Assembly (NCBI RefSeq): GCF_023349185.1
Contig: NZ_JAKIKY010000009.1
Coordinates: 1-64,000, forward strand
Length of the DNA stretch: 64,000 bases
Direction of reading: 5' to 3'
Source: Shewanella aquimarina
GTDB taxonomy: Bacteria; Pseudomonadota; Gammaproteobacteria; Enterobacterales; Shewanellaceae
Below, piece by piece: positions 16,529-26,239 of the stretch. Below the pieces are notes generated by a model. The model did no database searches. It was not told where the DNA came from and was given only the letters and a program-made list of their open reading frames with translations. Position 1 is the first letter of the stretch. Each line of letters opens with the position of its first letter. The translations under genes and the position numbers were made by a program.

Positions 16529-16750
16529 ATGTCTAAGCTAAGCGATTTTTTTCAGAAATTAGGTTCGGATGCCGCGCTGTTAGAGGCTTACAAGGCTGAC
16601 CCTAAAGGAGTGATGAAGGCCAATGGTCTGACGGATGAGGAGATTCAGGCGGTATTGTCTGGCGATAAGGCGCAGCTCGATTCGCTTTCGGGCGATACCA
16701 GTGAAGTACAGTCATATCTGATTATCACTAACCCAGATGACAGCAAGTAA
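16529..16750 (+). CDS. Borosin precursor peptide, SonA-like
   Basis: This 73-residue peptide has a helical binding domain (MSKLSDFFQKLGSDAALLEAYKADPKGVMKANGLTDEEIQAVLSGDKAQL by position 1-50) like the borosin-binding domain of SonA. A short C-terminal segment, SYLIITNPDDSK, corresponds to the hydrophobic core that SonM-type enzymes methylate. The ATG at 16529 is chosen because GGAGA lies 6 bases upstream; an ATG four codons earlier overlaps that site. Unlike fungal borosins, enzyme and substrate are separate genes. Likely methylated residues are within YLIIT, by analogy only. No protease or exporter is adjacent. Confidence 0.92.
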   Translation: MSKLSDFFQKLGSDAALLEAYKADPKGVMKANGLTDEEIQAVLSGDKAQLDSLSGDTSEVQSYLIITNPDDSK

Positions 16751-16765
16751 CCCTTAGTAATTTAT

Positions 16766-18574
16766 ATGCATTACCTCAGACTATTCTTGGCTTGTGCCTT
16801 TTCGATAGCATTTTGCCCGCTTGCCACCGCGAGTGACGTCGACTATGACGCCGTTATCGATGAGTTAAAGGCCGCGCTGATTGCAGAGCCAGCCAAATCG
16901 TCTGAGGTAATTGCCTACCTTAAAGAGAATACTCAGCACTTGAGCCGCGAACAGAGGGCTCGGGTGTTAACCCTCGAGAGTAACAAGGAGATGTTTAACG
17001 GCGCCTATGAACGCGCCTTTAATCTACTCATTCAGGCCGAGCAACTGAGCCACTCTCCCGAAATTCAAAATTCCATCTATCTGTATCAAGCCACCGCACT
17101 GATCGCCATGAAGAACTATCAGGGGGCACTGGATGCGATGGCGAAGAATCTTGACCGTATCGAACAGATTGATGATGTCACCATCAAGATGACCTCCTAC
17201 CTGAGGCTCGCCAATCTCTATTTGGATCTTGAGGTCTATGATGAGGTGAAGCGCTACGCCTCACTGGCCTATAGCCTAAGCCGTGATAGTTCACCCAAGG
17301 AGCAGTGTTACGCCCAGCTGTTTTTGGCGGCAGGGGAGTTAAAGCTCTCTCAATACAATGAGGCCAAGCAATTATTTGCCGATACCAGAGCCTTCTGTCA
17401 TGAACATAACATTCCGCTTATTGTCGCCATGGCCGACAAAGGTAAGGGGACGTCGCTCCTTAAATTGGGTGAGTTGCAGCAGGCCGAGAGGCTATTCCAG
17501 TCAGCCCTCACCGAATACAAGACATTTAAGTTCCAGTTAGAGATCAACGATGTAAACGCCTTGCTGGCCGAAACCTACTTGATGAAGAAAGAGGTGGGCA
17601 GTGCCAAGCAATATGCACAACAAGTCATAGACGTACCAGACGATCCTAGCGTCCTTAGCGCGAAGAAGCGTGCCTATAAGGTGATGGCGGATGCCTTATC
17701 CGTAGAGGGTGAGTATCAGCAGGCCTATCGTTATCTGGACAAGTATTTGCAGCTGAGTGAAGCCGCTATCGATGAGACTAAGGCGAAGGCCTATGCCTAT
17801 CAGATGGCTAAGTTTGAGAATGCCGAGAAGGCCCGCGAAATTAAGATGCTCAACCAGGACAGGGCGCTCTATACGGCGCAGCAAAAAGTGGTTGAGCTGG
17901 AGAGGTATAACGAGAGCATGGCGCTGATGATTGCCATTGGCTGCTCTATCTGCCTCATCATCTTTGGCGCCTCTATGTTTGTGCAGAAGCGCAAATACAA
18001 GCGTATCTCGCAACGTGATCCGTTAACCGGCGTATTAAATCGTGGTACGGGACAAGATTTTGCCGAAAACCTGTTTGTCGATGTGCTGGCCCATCGCAAC
18101 GTGTTTAGTGTGGTGATGTTCGATTTAGACCACTTTAAATCGATTAACGATACCTATGGTCATAGTGCCGGAGACTGGGCGCTGCGTCGCGTGGTGGAAG
18201 CCGTTTCAGCGAGTCTCAAGGGGCGCGATCTATTTGTGCGTATGGGCGGTGAAGAGTTTGCGATCTTCTTACCTTATACAGATGAACAGGCAGCCTTAAA
18301 GGTCGCCAAGCACTGCCGCCTTGCCATAGAGTCTATTCAGACCCGTCCTCATTATAGCGACTTAAGTATCACCGCAAGTTTCGGCGTCTGTACCAGTGTA
18401 GAGGATGACCTTAGCCTGGACCCGCTCATGAAGCGCGTCGATATCGCCATGTATCAGGCCAAGCGCAATGGCCGCAACTGTGTGGTGATGTACCGTCCTG
18501 GTATGGCGACCATGTCTGACAAGGCGGCAAACCCGACTAATGGGGCTAACGCCACTAATGCAGTAAATGCATAA
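16766..18574 (+). CDS. TPR-GGDEF membrane diguanylate cyclase
   Basis: This 602-residue protein starts with a signal peptide (to about residue 23) and has a periplasmic array of TPR-like helices (about 30-350), one membrane segment (386-406) and a cytoplasmic GGDEF domain (about 412-572). The active site is GGEEF at 494-498, so it should make cyclic di-GMP. The inhibitory RxxD position reads KGRD, so product inhibition may be lost. The C-terminal tail is repetitive (A, N, T). It begins only 15 bp after the borosin precursor, suggesting co-transcription. The periplasmic TPRs might sense a peptide, but this is speculation. Confidence 0.9.
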   Translation: MHYLRLFLACAFSIAFCPLATASDVDYDAVIDELKAALIAEPAKSSEVIAYLKENTQHLSREQRARVLTLESNKEMFNGAYERAFNLLIQAEQLSHSPEIQNSIYLYQATALIAMKNYQGALDAMAKNLDRIEQIDDVTIKMTSYLRLANLYLDLEVYDEVKRYASLAYSLSRDSSPKEQCYAQLFLAAGELKLSQYNEAKQLFADTRAFCHEHNIPLIVAMADKGKGTSLLKLGELQQAERLFQSALTEYKTFKFQLEINDVNALLAETYLMKKEVGSAKQYAQQVIDVPDDPSVLSAKKRAYKVMADALSVEGEYQQAYRYLDKYLQLSEAAIDETKAKAYAYQMAKFENAEKAREIKMLNQDRALYTAQQKVVELERYNESMALMIAIGCSICLIIFGASMFVQKRKYKRISQRDPLTGVLNRGTGQDFAENLFVDVLAHRNVFSVVMFDLDHFKSINDTYGHSAGDWALRRVVEAVSASLKGRDLFVRMGGEEFAIFLPYTDEQAALKVAKHCRLAIESIQTRPHYSDLSITASFGVCTSVEDDLSLDPLMKRVDIAMYQAKRNGRNCVVMYRPGMATMSDKAANPTNGANATNAVNA

Positions 18575-18732
18575 TGGCTATTTAGTGGCTAGTGTTTAGT
18601 TCCCAGTATTAATGCATAGCGCTGGCTTATCGCCTTTACCCTTTAAACCCTTAAAGTTATGTATTTGAATGCGATGCAGCCGAACTCTTGATTGGCCTCT
18701 CGTCCTGCGCATTAAATCTGGTTTTAGGCCAT

Positions 18733-18820
<88 letters not shown>

Positions 18821-18934
18821 CTTCTCCCGTGATGTATCTCCTACTTAATAGTGCTTTAAGTAGCTCTTTTAATTGACTCTTTTAAGTGGCTTTCTTTGGC
18901 ATTGGAGCCATCTTAGAGCCGTGGCTTAATCATT

Positions 18935-18970
18935 TGCCTGTGCCTGTGCCTGTGCCTGTGTCTGTGTCTG
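18935..18970. repeat. Six-unit hexanucleotide repeat
   Basis: Four TGCCTG units are followed by two TGTCTG units in tandem. Confidence 0.9.
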
Positions 18971-19170
18971 TGCGTACGCCCTGGTGTCCACTAATTGCCC
19001 GCCTGCTTGCCTTTCATCGTATCGCCCCTCTTTAACTCTTATCTCATGAATCAATCCATATAGGAAAGCACTCGTATCCTGGTTTGAGAATCCAGTCGAT
19101 ATAACTAGGGAATTGTTTTTTTCTGCTTATTTTTAATTAGCTTAGGTGGTGGCTTCCTGGCTTTAGGCCA

Positions 19171-19226
19171 TAGCTTTTGGGTATTAGCTTTTGGATATTA
19201 GCTTTTGGATATTAGCTTTTGGGTTT
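19171..19226. repeat. Four 14-bp tandem repeats
   Basis: The unit TAGCTTTTGGRTAT occurs four times in tandem; the last copy ends in TTT. Related TTTAGGC/ATTAG fragments surround it. Confidence 0.9.
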
Positions 19227-19682
19227 TAGGCATTAGATTTCCAGCATTATTTTCCAGACTTTAGTTTCCTTCCTGACAGCGTCTGATGTGGTTTGTGTAT
19301 CGAATCACTTAGGCAATGAGCCTTAGGAGGGGAAGTCGGCCTGTTAAGGGAGTAGAGCTTGGTACGAATGATGAGTGACTATTTTGGGGTAAGTATGCAA
19401 TTTATTCGGTTTTTTTGGATTTTTTTTGCATCAAACCAAAAAAAATCGTGATGTTGATCGACAAACGTTACCGATTTGTGACAAGTCATTGTGCTCGCCC
19501 TGCATCTCGTTTACGTAAACGTCAAATTAAAACGTGCGTTTGATTTCTGCTTGTTCTGTGAGTCAGGTAATTTACTGAATATTAGTGGTTTTTTATGGTT
19601 TACTCGCAAGGAAAGCAAAACGAACGGCTCTAAATTCGATCAGGCTCTAAGCTTGATTGTGTGTACCGTTAATCTTACTTGG

Positions 19683-19697
19683 TGTAACTAAATTACG
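19683..19697. promoter_or_regulatory. HexR-like operator upstream of aceB
   Basis: TGTAACTAAATTACG differs at two positions from the palindrome TGTAATTAAATTACA that I recall as the Shewanella HexR motif. HexR controls central carbon metabolism. It is 355 bp before the aceB start, so relevance depends on where transcription begins. Confidence 0.4.
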
Positions 19698-19726
19698 TAA
19701 TAACTTTCTTTGGATGGTTGTTGGTT

Positions 19727-19744
19727 AATTTGTCTGACAAGTTT
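19727..19744. promoter_or_regulatory. FadR-like operator upstream of aceB
   Basis: AATTTGTCTGACAAGTTT has a perfect TTGTC-T-GACAA core and agrees with most of the FadR consensus AACTGGTCNGACCAGTT. Fatty-acid control of the glyoxylate shunt is biologically sensible, but binding is unproven. Confidence 0.35.
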
Positions 19745-20051
19745 AAGGTTTTGTTGTTTTTAACGTTGGTAGAATAACGTTAAATCAATAAAAATCAATG
19801 TCTAATGTGTGCGTTTTGGTTTTGGTCTTACCAATTTTTTGTGATGTAATTTCGGTGTTTTAGCTGTTTTTCTCGTCAGTTGTATTGTTGCAATCCCAAC
19901 AGTTTGTTAGTAGGTTTTGTTCAAAACGTACATTTGTAACCCCTTGCTGGTGTTTCAAGCTGTATGGCCTGCACTAGAGGCGTGGCAAGCCCTATTTTGT
20001 GGACTGGATGAATTGAAATTAACGGTAAGTGAGCGCTTGGGAGATATCGGG

Positions 20052-21686
20052 ATGACTGAACAGGTAATGAATAAACATCAGCTAGATACGGGATTGTCTA
20101 TCCTGGGGGCGACAGTACCAGGGCAAGAGATAGTGCTTAATGAAGGCGCGCTTAGCTTGCTTGAAGTCTTATGTGATCAGTTTGCGGCAGAGGTGCCAAA
20201 TCTGCTCGACATGCGTAAGCAGAAGCAGGCATCGATCGATAACGGCGCCTTGCCGGACTTCTTACCCGAGACCCGTGCCATAAGAGACGGCGACTGGCAG
20301 ATCCGCGGTATCCCGCAAGATCTACAGGACAGACGCGTCGAGATCACCGGGCCTGTGGACCGCAAGATGATCATTAACGCCCTCAATGCCAACGTTAAAG
20401 TCTTTATGGCCGACTTTGAAGATTCATTGGCCCCAAGCTGGACTAAGGTGATCCAGGGACAGATTAACCTGCGTGATGCGGTGCGTGGCGAGATTGAATA
20501 TACCGCCCCCGAAACAGGCAAGCATTATACCCTTAATGATGACCCCGCGGTGCTTATCGCTCGCGTTCGCGGCCTGCATCTTAAGGAGAAGCATGTGGCC
20601 TTCAATGGCGAGGCGATCCCTGGCGCGCTGTTCGATTTCTGCCTCTACTTCTACCACAACTATCGTCAATTGCTGGAGAAGGGCAGTGGACCTTATTTCT
20701 ACATCCCTAAACTCGAGAGTCATGTCGAGGCGCGCTGGTGGGCCAAGGTGTTTGCCTTTGTGGAAGAACGTTTCTGTCTGACGCCGGGCACTATTAAGTG
20801 TACCTGTCTCATCGAGACACTACCCGCGGTGTTCGAGATGGAGGAGATCCTCTATGAACTGCGCTCAAACATAGTGGCGCTCAACTGTGGCCGCTGGGAC
20901 TACATCTTCAGCTATATCAAGACGCTTAAGAAGCATAGCGATCGCATCTTGCCCGACCGTCAGGCGGTCACCATGGATAAGCCGTTCCTGAGCGCCTACT
21001 CGCGCCTACTGATTAAGACCTGTCACAAGCGTGGCGCCCTGGCGATGGGAGGCATGGCGGCCTTCATTCCTGCCAAAGACGCTGCACAAAACGAGGCGGT
21101 GCTGGTCAAGGTTCGCGGCGATAAAGAGCTCGAGGCGCGTAATGGCCACGACGGAACCTGGGTAGCGCATCCAGGTCTGGCGGATACTGCCATGGGGATC
21201 TTCAACGAGTATATAGGTGAGGATCACGTCAACCAGCTGCATATCACCCGCGATGTCGATGCGCCAATCCAGGCAAGGGATCTCCTCATGCCTTGCGAAG
21301 GCGAACGCACCGAGTCGGGTATGCGCCTCAACATTCGAATTGCGCTGCAATATATCGAGGCCTGGATCCGCGGCAACGGCTGTGTACCCATCTATGGCCT
21401 GATGGAAGATGCGGCGACGGCAGAGATATCGCGCACCTCTATCTGGCAGTGGATCCAACATGAGCAGAAGCTCTCAAACGGCAAGCTGGTTACCAAGGAG
21501 CTGTTTAAAGAGATGCTGGTCGAAGAGTTGGCCAACGTGAAACTCGAGGTGGGACCAGATCGCTTTACCCACGGCAGCTTTACTCAAGCGGCAGTCCTGC
21601 TGGAAGAGATCACCACGTCTGATGAGCTGGTGGATTTCCTCACCCTGCCAGGCTACGAGATATTGACCCAGGGCGACCACGCTTAA
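20052..21686 (+). CDS. aceB: Malate synthase A
   Basis: Malate synthase joins glyoxylate and acetyl-CoA in the glyoxylate shunt. The ATG at 20052 (MTEQVMNKHQ) gives 544 residues, near the 533 of E. coli; a longer TTG-started frame adds 45 residues unlike the family. Family landmarks include VFMADFEDSLAPSW (substrate and metal pocket), ARVRGLHLKEKHV, TCLIETLPAVFEMEEILYELR, LNCGRWDYIFSYIKT, GGMAAFIPAKD and DGTWVAHPGL. aceA follows 107 bp later on the same strand. The GC-rich codon use matches core genes. Confidence 0.97.
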   Translation: MTEQVMNKHQLDTGLSILGATVPGQEIVLNEGALSLLEVLCDQFAAEVPNLLDMRKQKQASIDNGALPDFLPETRAIRDGDWQIRGIPQDLQDRRVEITGPVDRKMIINALNANVKVFMADFEDSLAPSWTKVIQGQINLRDAVRGEIEYTAPETGKHYTLNDDPAVLIARVRGLHLKEKHVAFNGEAIPGALFDFCLYFYHNYRQLLEKGSGPYFYIPKLESHVEARWWAKVFAFVEERFCLTPGTIKCTCLIETLPAVFEMEEILYELRSNIVALNCGRWDYIFSYIKTLKKHSDRILPDRQAVTMDKPFLSAYSRLLIKTCHKRGALAMGGMAAFIPAKDAAQNEAVLVKVRGDKELEARNGHDGTWVAHPGLADTAMGIFNEYIGEDHVNQLHITRDVDAPIQARDLLMPCEGERTESGMRLNIRIALQYIEAWIRGNGCVPIYGLMEDAATAEISRTSIWQWIQHEQKLSNGKLVTKELFKEMLVEELANVKLEVGPDRFTHGSFTQAAVLLEEITTSDELVDFLTLPGYEILTQGDHA

Positions 21687-21793
21687 CGCGATGATTTTAT
21701 AAATGAAAGGGTAATACCCAAAACCTATTTAGCGCCTTTGAATGTGAGTGGTATTGAGGGAGCTGGATGCTAACACCTGAGATGGAGAAGATT

Positions 21794-23119
21794 ATGACTA
21801 AGGCAACTACACAGATTTCACGTCAAGAACAGATTGATGCGATTAAACAAGATTGGGCTGAAAATCCACGTTGGGCCGGCGTTCGTCGCCCCTATTCAGC
21901 AGAGGACGTAGTGGCCTTACGCGGTTCGATTGTCCCGGAAAATACCCTGGCAACTCGCGGTGCGGAAAAACTATGGCAGCTGGTTAACGGCGGCGCTAAG
22001 AAAGGCTATGTCAATTCACTGGGTGCCCTCACAGGTGGTCAGGCGGTACAACAGGCTAAGGCAGGAATCGAGGCCATCTATCTGTCGGGCTGGCAGGTGG
22101 CCGCCGATGCTAACCTGGCGGGCACAATGTACCCGGACCAGTCTCTCTATCCAGCAAACTCTGTGCCTGCAGTGGTTCAGCGCATCAACAACTCGTTCCG
22201 CCGCGCCGACCAGATCCAGTGGAGCAATCAGATTGATCCACAAGATGAGCGCTATACAGACTACTTCCTGCCTATCGTAGCCGATGCAGAAGCGGGTTTC
22301 GGCGGTGTGCTTAATGCCTACGAGCTAATGAAGAACATGATCGACGCTGGCGCCGCAGGTGTGCACTTTGAAGATCAGCTGGCTTCGGTGAAGAAGTGTG
22401 GTCACATGGGTGGTAAGGTACTGGTACCGACTCAAGAAGCGGTACAGAAGCTGGTATCTGCGCGTCTGGCGGCCGACGTGAGCGGCGTACCGACTCTGGT
22501 TATCGCCCGTACCGATGCAAACGCTGCGGATCTGCTGACCTCTGACTGCGACCCATACGATCGCGACTTCATCACCGGCGAGCGTACTTCTGAAGGTTTC
22601 TACCGTGTAAATGCTGGCATCGACCAGGCTATCTCTCGCGGTCTGGCCTATGCTCCTTACGCCGACCTAATCTGGTGTGAGACCGCCAAGCCTGATCTGG
22701 AAGAGGCGCGCCGCTTTGCCGAGGCGATTCACGCACAATACCCAGATCAGCTGCTGGCCTATAACTGTTCACCGTCTTTCAACTGGAAGAAGAACCTGGA
22801 CGATGCCACCATCGCCCGCTTCCAGCAGGAGCTGTCGGACATGGGTTATAAATACCAGTTCATCACCTTAGCCGGTATTCACAACATGTGGTACAACATG
22901 TTCGACCTCGCCTATGACTATGCGCGCGGTGAAGGCATGAAGCACTATGTTGAGAAGGTACAGGAAGTTGAATTTGCCGCAGCGAAGAAGGGTTACACCT
23001 TCGTGGCACACCAGCAAGAGGTGGGTACAGGCTACTTCGATAAGGTGACCAATGTGATCCAGGGCGGTGAGTCTTCGGTTACGGCGCTGACAGGCTCAAC
23101 CGAAGAGGAGCAGTTCTAA
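21794..23119 (+). CDS. aceA: Isocitrate lyase
   Basis: This enzyme splits isocitrate to succinate and glyoxylate. From the ATG at 21794 ([17 protein letters not shown] upstream) it has 441 residues; an ATG nine codons earlier also has a GGGAG and cannot be excluded. The catalytic KKCGHMGGK loop, [16 protein letters not shown] [25 protein letters not shown] and the ending [14 protein letters not shown] match E. coli AceA nearly residue for residue. Two hairpin terminators follow. No aceK kinase/phosphatase gene is adjacent. Confidence 0.98.
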   Translation: MTKATTQISRQEQIDAIKQDWAENPRWAGVRRPYSAEDVVALRGSIVPENTLATRGAEKLWQLVNGGAKKGYVNSLGALTGGQAVQQAKAGIEAIYLSGWQVAADANLAGTMYPDQSLYPANSVPAVVQRINNSFRRADQIQWSNQIDPQDERYTDYFLPIVADAEAGFGGVLNAYELMKNMIDAGAAGVHFEDQLASVKKCGHMGGKVLVPTQEAVQKLVSARLAADVSGVPTLVIARTDANAADLLTSDCDPYDRDFITGERTSEGFYRVNAGIDQAISRGLAYAPYADLIWCETAKPDLEEARRFAEAIHAQYPDQLLAYNCSPSFNWKKNLDDATIARFQQELSDMGYKYQFITLAGIHNMWYNMFDLAYDYARGEGMKHYVEKVQEVEFAAAKKGYTFVAHQQEVGTGYFDKVTNVIQGGESSVTALTGSTEEEQF

Positions 23120-23153
23120 AGTTTCGACTTGCTGTCCTTTAGCAGCGGTTGTT

Positions 23154-23195
23154 CCTCGCACTGTGTTCCTACGTGCGGTGCGAGGTTTTTCTTTC
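23154..23195 (+). terminator. aceA terminator
   Basis: CCTCGCAC and GTGCGAGG form a perfect 8-bp stem followed by TTTTTCTTT. Confidence 0.85.
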
Positions 23196-23224
23196 CTTTC
23201 CAAATTGTTATTTTTGCTTGCCTT

Positions 23225-23254
23225 GGCGGTCCCTCTTGAGCCGCCTTTTTTATT
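23225..23254 (+). terminator. Second terminator after aceA
   Basis: GGCGG and CCGCC arms are followed by CTTTTTTATTTT. It backs up the first hairpin within the 336-base gap before the HDOD gene; nothing else is evident in that gap. Confidence 0.65.
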
Positions 23255-23455
23255 TTCTTCTTATCTTTTGAGCCCGCTCGTCGATATAAAGGTGAAATCC
23301 TCGCCATGTGGATCGGGTATAGGTGATAAACGTGATTTGCCTCTGGCGACAGATGTAATTGTTATGTTATAAGTTTTTCTGCCTATAATTCATCAAAGAC
23401 GGCGCCAGATAACTTAGCGCTATCCTTATTTCTTCATATAAAGAGTAGATAAGCA

Positions 23456-24916
23456 TTGAACACTGCTATGTCAGGAAAAGGTGCAGAGTACTGGACCAAA
23501 CGCATCAGCGAACAGGAGATGCCGGCACTTAGCTCGACGGTGAAGACCCTAGAGAAGCTTGCCAAAGACGATGTTTCCTCCCTGGCGATACTCGGCCGCA
23601 GCGTGATGCATGATAACGCGCTGACCTCGCGAATTCTTAAGGTGGCCAACAGCGCCATCTATAACAAGGGGATCTCCCACGTTACGACCGTGAGCCGCGC
23701 GGCCGTCGTTCTGGGCTTCGATACCATACGTAATATCTGTATTACCGCTAAGCTCCTCAGCAGCCTTTTAGAAAACAAAGGGTTATCAGAGGATGTCTAC
23801 CAGAGGCTACTTACCCTGATGGCCAGAGCCTTCCAGGCAGCCATGCTGGCCAAGATGATGCTTAAAGATCACGACGAAGAGCTGCAGGAAGAGGTGTTTA
23901 TCGCCGCGCTGCTCTATCACCTGGGAGAGAGTGCCTTTTGGAGCATGGGCGGTGAAACGACAGAGCAGCTCAATGCACGTCTCAATAAGGTGGACGAAAA
24001 GGAAGCCAGCGCCGTGGTCAGAGAGGTGCTGGGAACCTCCTTTACCCAGCTCTCCATGGGTATCGCCAAAAACTGGGGCCTAGGTGAGGTATTGGTGAAG
24101 TCCTTGTCGAATCCCAATGAGCGCACTCCCGAGATCCGCTCCATCTATCTTGCCAATAAGATCAGCGAGTTGATGGCGAGCGACAGCAAAGATATTACCG
24201 AGCTGAACCACCGTATCAAGCAGGCCGCAGACATGCTGGACCTCGAGGTGGATGAGTTTAAGGGGCGGATGATCCAGTGTAGCCATGCTACCCGAAAGCT
24301 GGCCGATACTTATGGTGCCAAGGTACTCGTGGCCTTCCTGCCCGATACCCATCAGCTGACGCTGGCGGCGGAGCCAGAGGATGAGCCAGTTAAGGTTCGC
24401 GAGTTTAATGTCGAGCTGCAGTTGAAGAAGCTTAGGGAGCTCACAGATTGCGCCATCAATAAGGCGAACTTTAATGAGGTGATAACCATTACCCTCAGCG
24501 GCCTGCTCGATGGCATAGGCATGGATCGCTGCGCCGTCATGCTACTCTCGCCAAACCGTAAGCGCCTGCAACCTAGGGTGGTGGTTGGTGAGAACAGCGA
24601 CAAGATGAAGAATGAATTTGTCGTCGAGCTCAATCATGATAAGAATGTGTTTGGCGAGAGCGTCGATCTCAAGAAGCCGTTGTTTATCGATAACCCAGGC
24701 TCGGAAAAGTGGCGCCTCTATACCGACGAAGCGCTCAGGCGCCATACCTCACCAATGGGCTTCATGTTGGCGCCGATATTGGTGGATAACAAGGTAATTG
24801 GCCTGTTATATGCCGACAGGCACAGCTCAGAGCGCAAGCTGGTTGATGCGGATTTCGACCGTTTTACCCATTTCGCTCAGCTGACCAATCTCTGCCTCTC
24901 TGTCTCGGTGCATTAA
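23456..24916 (+). CDS. HDOD-GAF domain regulator
   Basis: This 486-residue protein (TTG at 23456, or ATG at 23468) has an N-terminal HDOD domain (about 15-215; note ILKVANSAIYNKG and the AALLYHLGE half-motif) and a C-terminal GAF domain (about 330-485). HDOD domains resemble HD phosphohydrolases but lack the metal-binding pair and act as signalling scaffolds in stress, motility or biofilm pathways. GAF domains bind small molecules or mediate dimerisation. No output domain is present. It stands alone between aceA and a convergent gene. Confidence 0.88.
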   Translation: MNTAMSGKGAEYWTKRISEQEMPALSSTVKTLEKLAKDDVSSLAILGRSVMHDNALTSRILKVANSAIYNKGISHVTTVSRAAVVLGFDTIRNICITAKLLSSLLENKGLSEDVYQRLLTLMARAFQAAMLAKMMLKDHDEELQEEVFIAALLYHLGESAFWSMGGETTEQLNARLNKVDEKEASAVVREVLGTSFTQLSMGIAKNWGLGEVLVKSLSNPNERTPEIRSIYLANKISELMASDSKDITELNHRIKQAADMLDLEVDEFKGRMIQCSHATRKLADTYGAKVLVAFLPDTHQLTLAAEPEDEPVKVREFNVELQLKKLRELTDCAINKANFNEVITITLSGLLDGIGMDRCAVMLLSPNRKRLQPRVVVGENSDKMKNEFVVELNHDKNVFGESVDLKKPLFIDNPGSEKWRLYTDEALRRHTSPMGFMLAPILVDNKVIGLLYADRHSSERKLVDADFDRFTHFAQLTNLCLSVSVH

Positions 24917-24918
24917 CA

Positions 24919-25392
24919 CTACTCTTTCTGACTCGCGGCGCTGATCTGCGCCGTGATCCGCTTGGCCATGGCGTTGGGGATGGGAAAACTCAGGTGGTAT
25001 TGCAATATCTTCCAGCCCTCAGGGGTGAGGACCAGGGTGCCTGTGCCGCGGCAGTTGCCATAGGACTTACTGCTTAAATGCTCATCGAAGACGATCACCT
25101 CACCGTGCTGTTCTAGCTGCCTGGATACCAGGGTGTAGTGCCAGCCCTTGGTGGGACGGGCATAGGCGGCAAACTCCTTCATGGTCCAATTTTCCGTTGC
25201 ATCGGTACCGATAAAATGGGCGTCATCGGTATAGAGGGCAAAATACTTGTCCCAATCGGCGCTGGCGGCGTAACTGTGTAACTTGTCTAAGGTCTGAGTC
25301 GCCTCTAGTGGGGTCTCGGCGCGGCTAATGCTGCTGAGCAGCAGGGCGCAGCCTGCAAGTATCCAGGTCAGCGAGTGATGTCTGACGGCCAT
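24919..25392 (-). CDS. Secreted SnoaL/NTF2-like protein
   Basis: The 157-residue protein has a signal peptide ending near SRA-ET (residue 25-26), then a cone-shaped NTF2-like fold typical of DUF4440/SnoaL-like proteins (ATQTLDKLHSYAASADWDKYFALYTDDAHFIGTDATENWTMKEF, then TGTLVLTPEGWKILQYHLSFPIP). Its substrate is unknown. AAGGAGAAC is a good ribosome site. It may be co-transcribed with mtfA, 23 bp upstream. No active-site assignment can be made. Confidence 0.75.
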   Translation of the reverse strand: MAVRHHSLTWILAGCALLLSSISRAETPLEATQTLDKLHSYAASADWDKYFALYTDDAHFIGTDATENWTMKEFAAYARPTKGWHYTLVSRQLEQHGEVIVFDEHLSSKSYGNCRGTGTLVLTPEGWKILQYHLSFPIPNAMAKRITAQISAASQKE

Positions 25393-25414
25393 GGTGTTCT
25401 CCTTTTAAATCCGT

Positions 25415-26239
25415 TTAATGCCAGTTTACCGGATCTAGTTTGAAAAATTGACTCATCTGTTGATAAAGGGCCGGGTGCTGCTGATAAAACTCGTGGGGGC
25501 GTTCGAAGAAGGTCTCGGTGATCACCGCGAAGAACTCGGCTTCGTTGGTGGCGCCGTAATAGTTAAACAGGCTGGGCTGATGGTACTTGGCGTCTTCGCG
25601 CAGCTGTTCAAACTCCTGAGTCATGACGGTCGACCATGACTGGTAGTCGTTAGCATTAGCCAGGATGGGCGCACCGTTGGAGTGGCCATCTTCTTGATCC
25701 AGCTGGTGGGCAAACTCGTGGATCACCACGTTATGGCCATCGTAAGGCTGGGCCGCGTCTTCCTTGGCGGTATGCCAGGAGAGCACGACCTTGCCAAACT
25801 CCCAGGATTCACCCGAGAGAATATTTTTTCGCTCCCAGAAGGTTCCGTCGCCATTTTGCTGCATCTGATTGACGATAAACAGGCTAGGGTAAACCAGTAT
25901 CTGTTTCAGCTTAGGGTAGTAGTCTGTGTCGCGATTAAGTAGTAACAGACAAGCCTGGGCGGCGATGGTGACACGGATCTCATCATCAATTGCTATGCCC
26001 TGACACCCAACGAAGCGCTTCTCGGCAATGAAGATCTGGATGTGGCGCTTGAGCTGTAACTGCAGGTCGCTGGGGAGGGCGCTAAAATAGGGCATGCGGC
26101 GTTTGAGTATGGCGCGCCAGCTCTCGGGAAAGGGGCGCTTGGCGATCTGCGCGCGACGATACCTGACATACTTTGGCTTAAACAGTATGTAACCTATGGC
26201 GGCGCTACTGACCAGCGCGAGAATAAAGATGGCTAGCAT
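25415..26239 (-). CDS. mtfA: MtfA-type zinc peptidase (M90)
   Basis: The ATG at 26239 has GGGAGA upstream and gives 274 residues. HEFAHQLDQEDG (about residues 176-187) is the HExxH zinc motif of the M90 family, with a later ETFFE segment as likely third ligand. In E. coli MtfA binds the Mlc repressor and affects glucose uptake control. Here an N-terminal membrane segment (MLAIFILALVSSAAIGYILF) anchors the protein, as seen in many non-enteric relatives. The link to Mlc is not implied in Shewanella. Confidence 0.88.
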   Translation of the reverse strand: MLAIFILALVSSAAIGYILFKPKYVRYRRAQIAKRPFPESWRAILKRRMPYFSALPSDLQLQLKRHIQIFIAEKRFVGCQGIAIDDEIRVTIAAQACLLLLNRDTDYYPKLKQILVYPSLFIVNQMQQNGDGTFWERKNILSGESWEFGKVVLSWHTAKEDAAQPYDGHNVVIHEFAHQLDQEDGHSNGAPILANANDYQSWSTVMTQEFEQLREDAKYHQPSLFNYYGATNEAEFFAVITETFFERPHEFYQQHPALYQQMSQFFKLDPVNWH

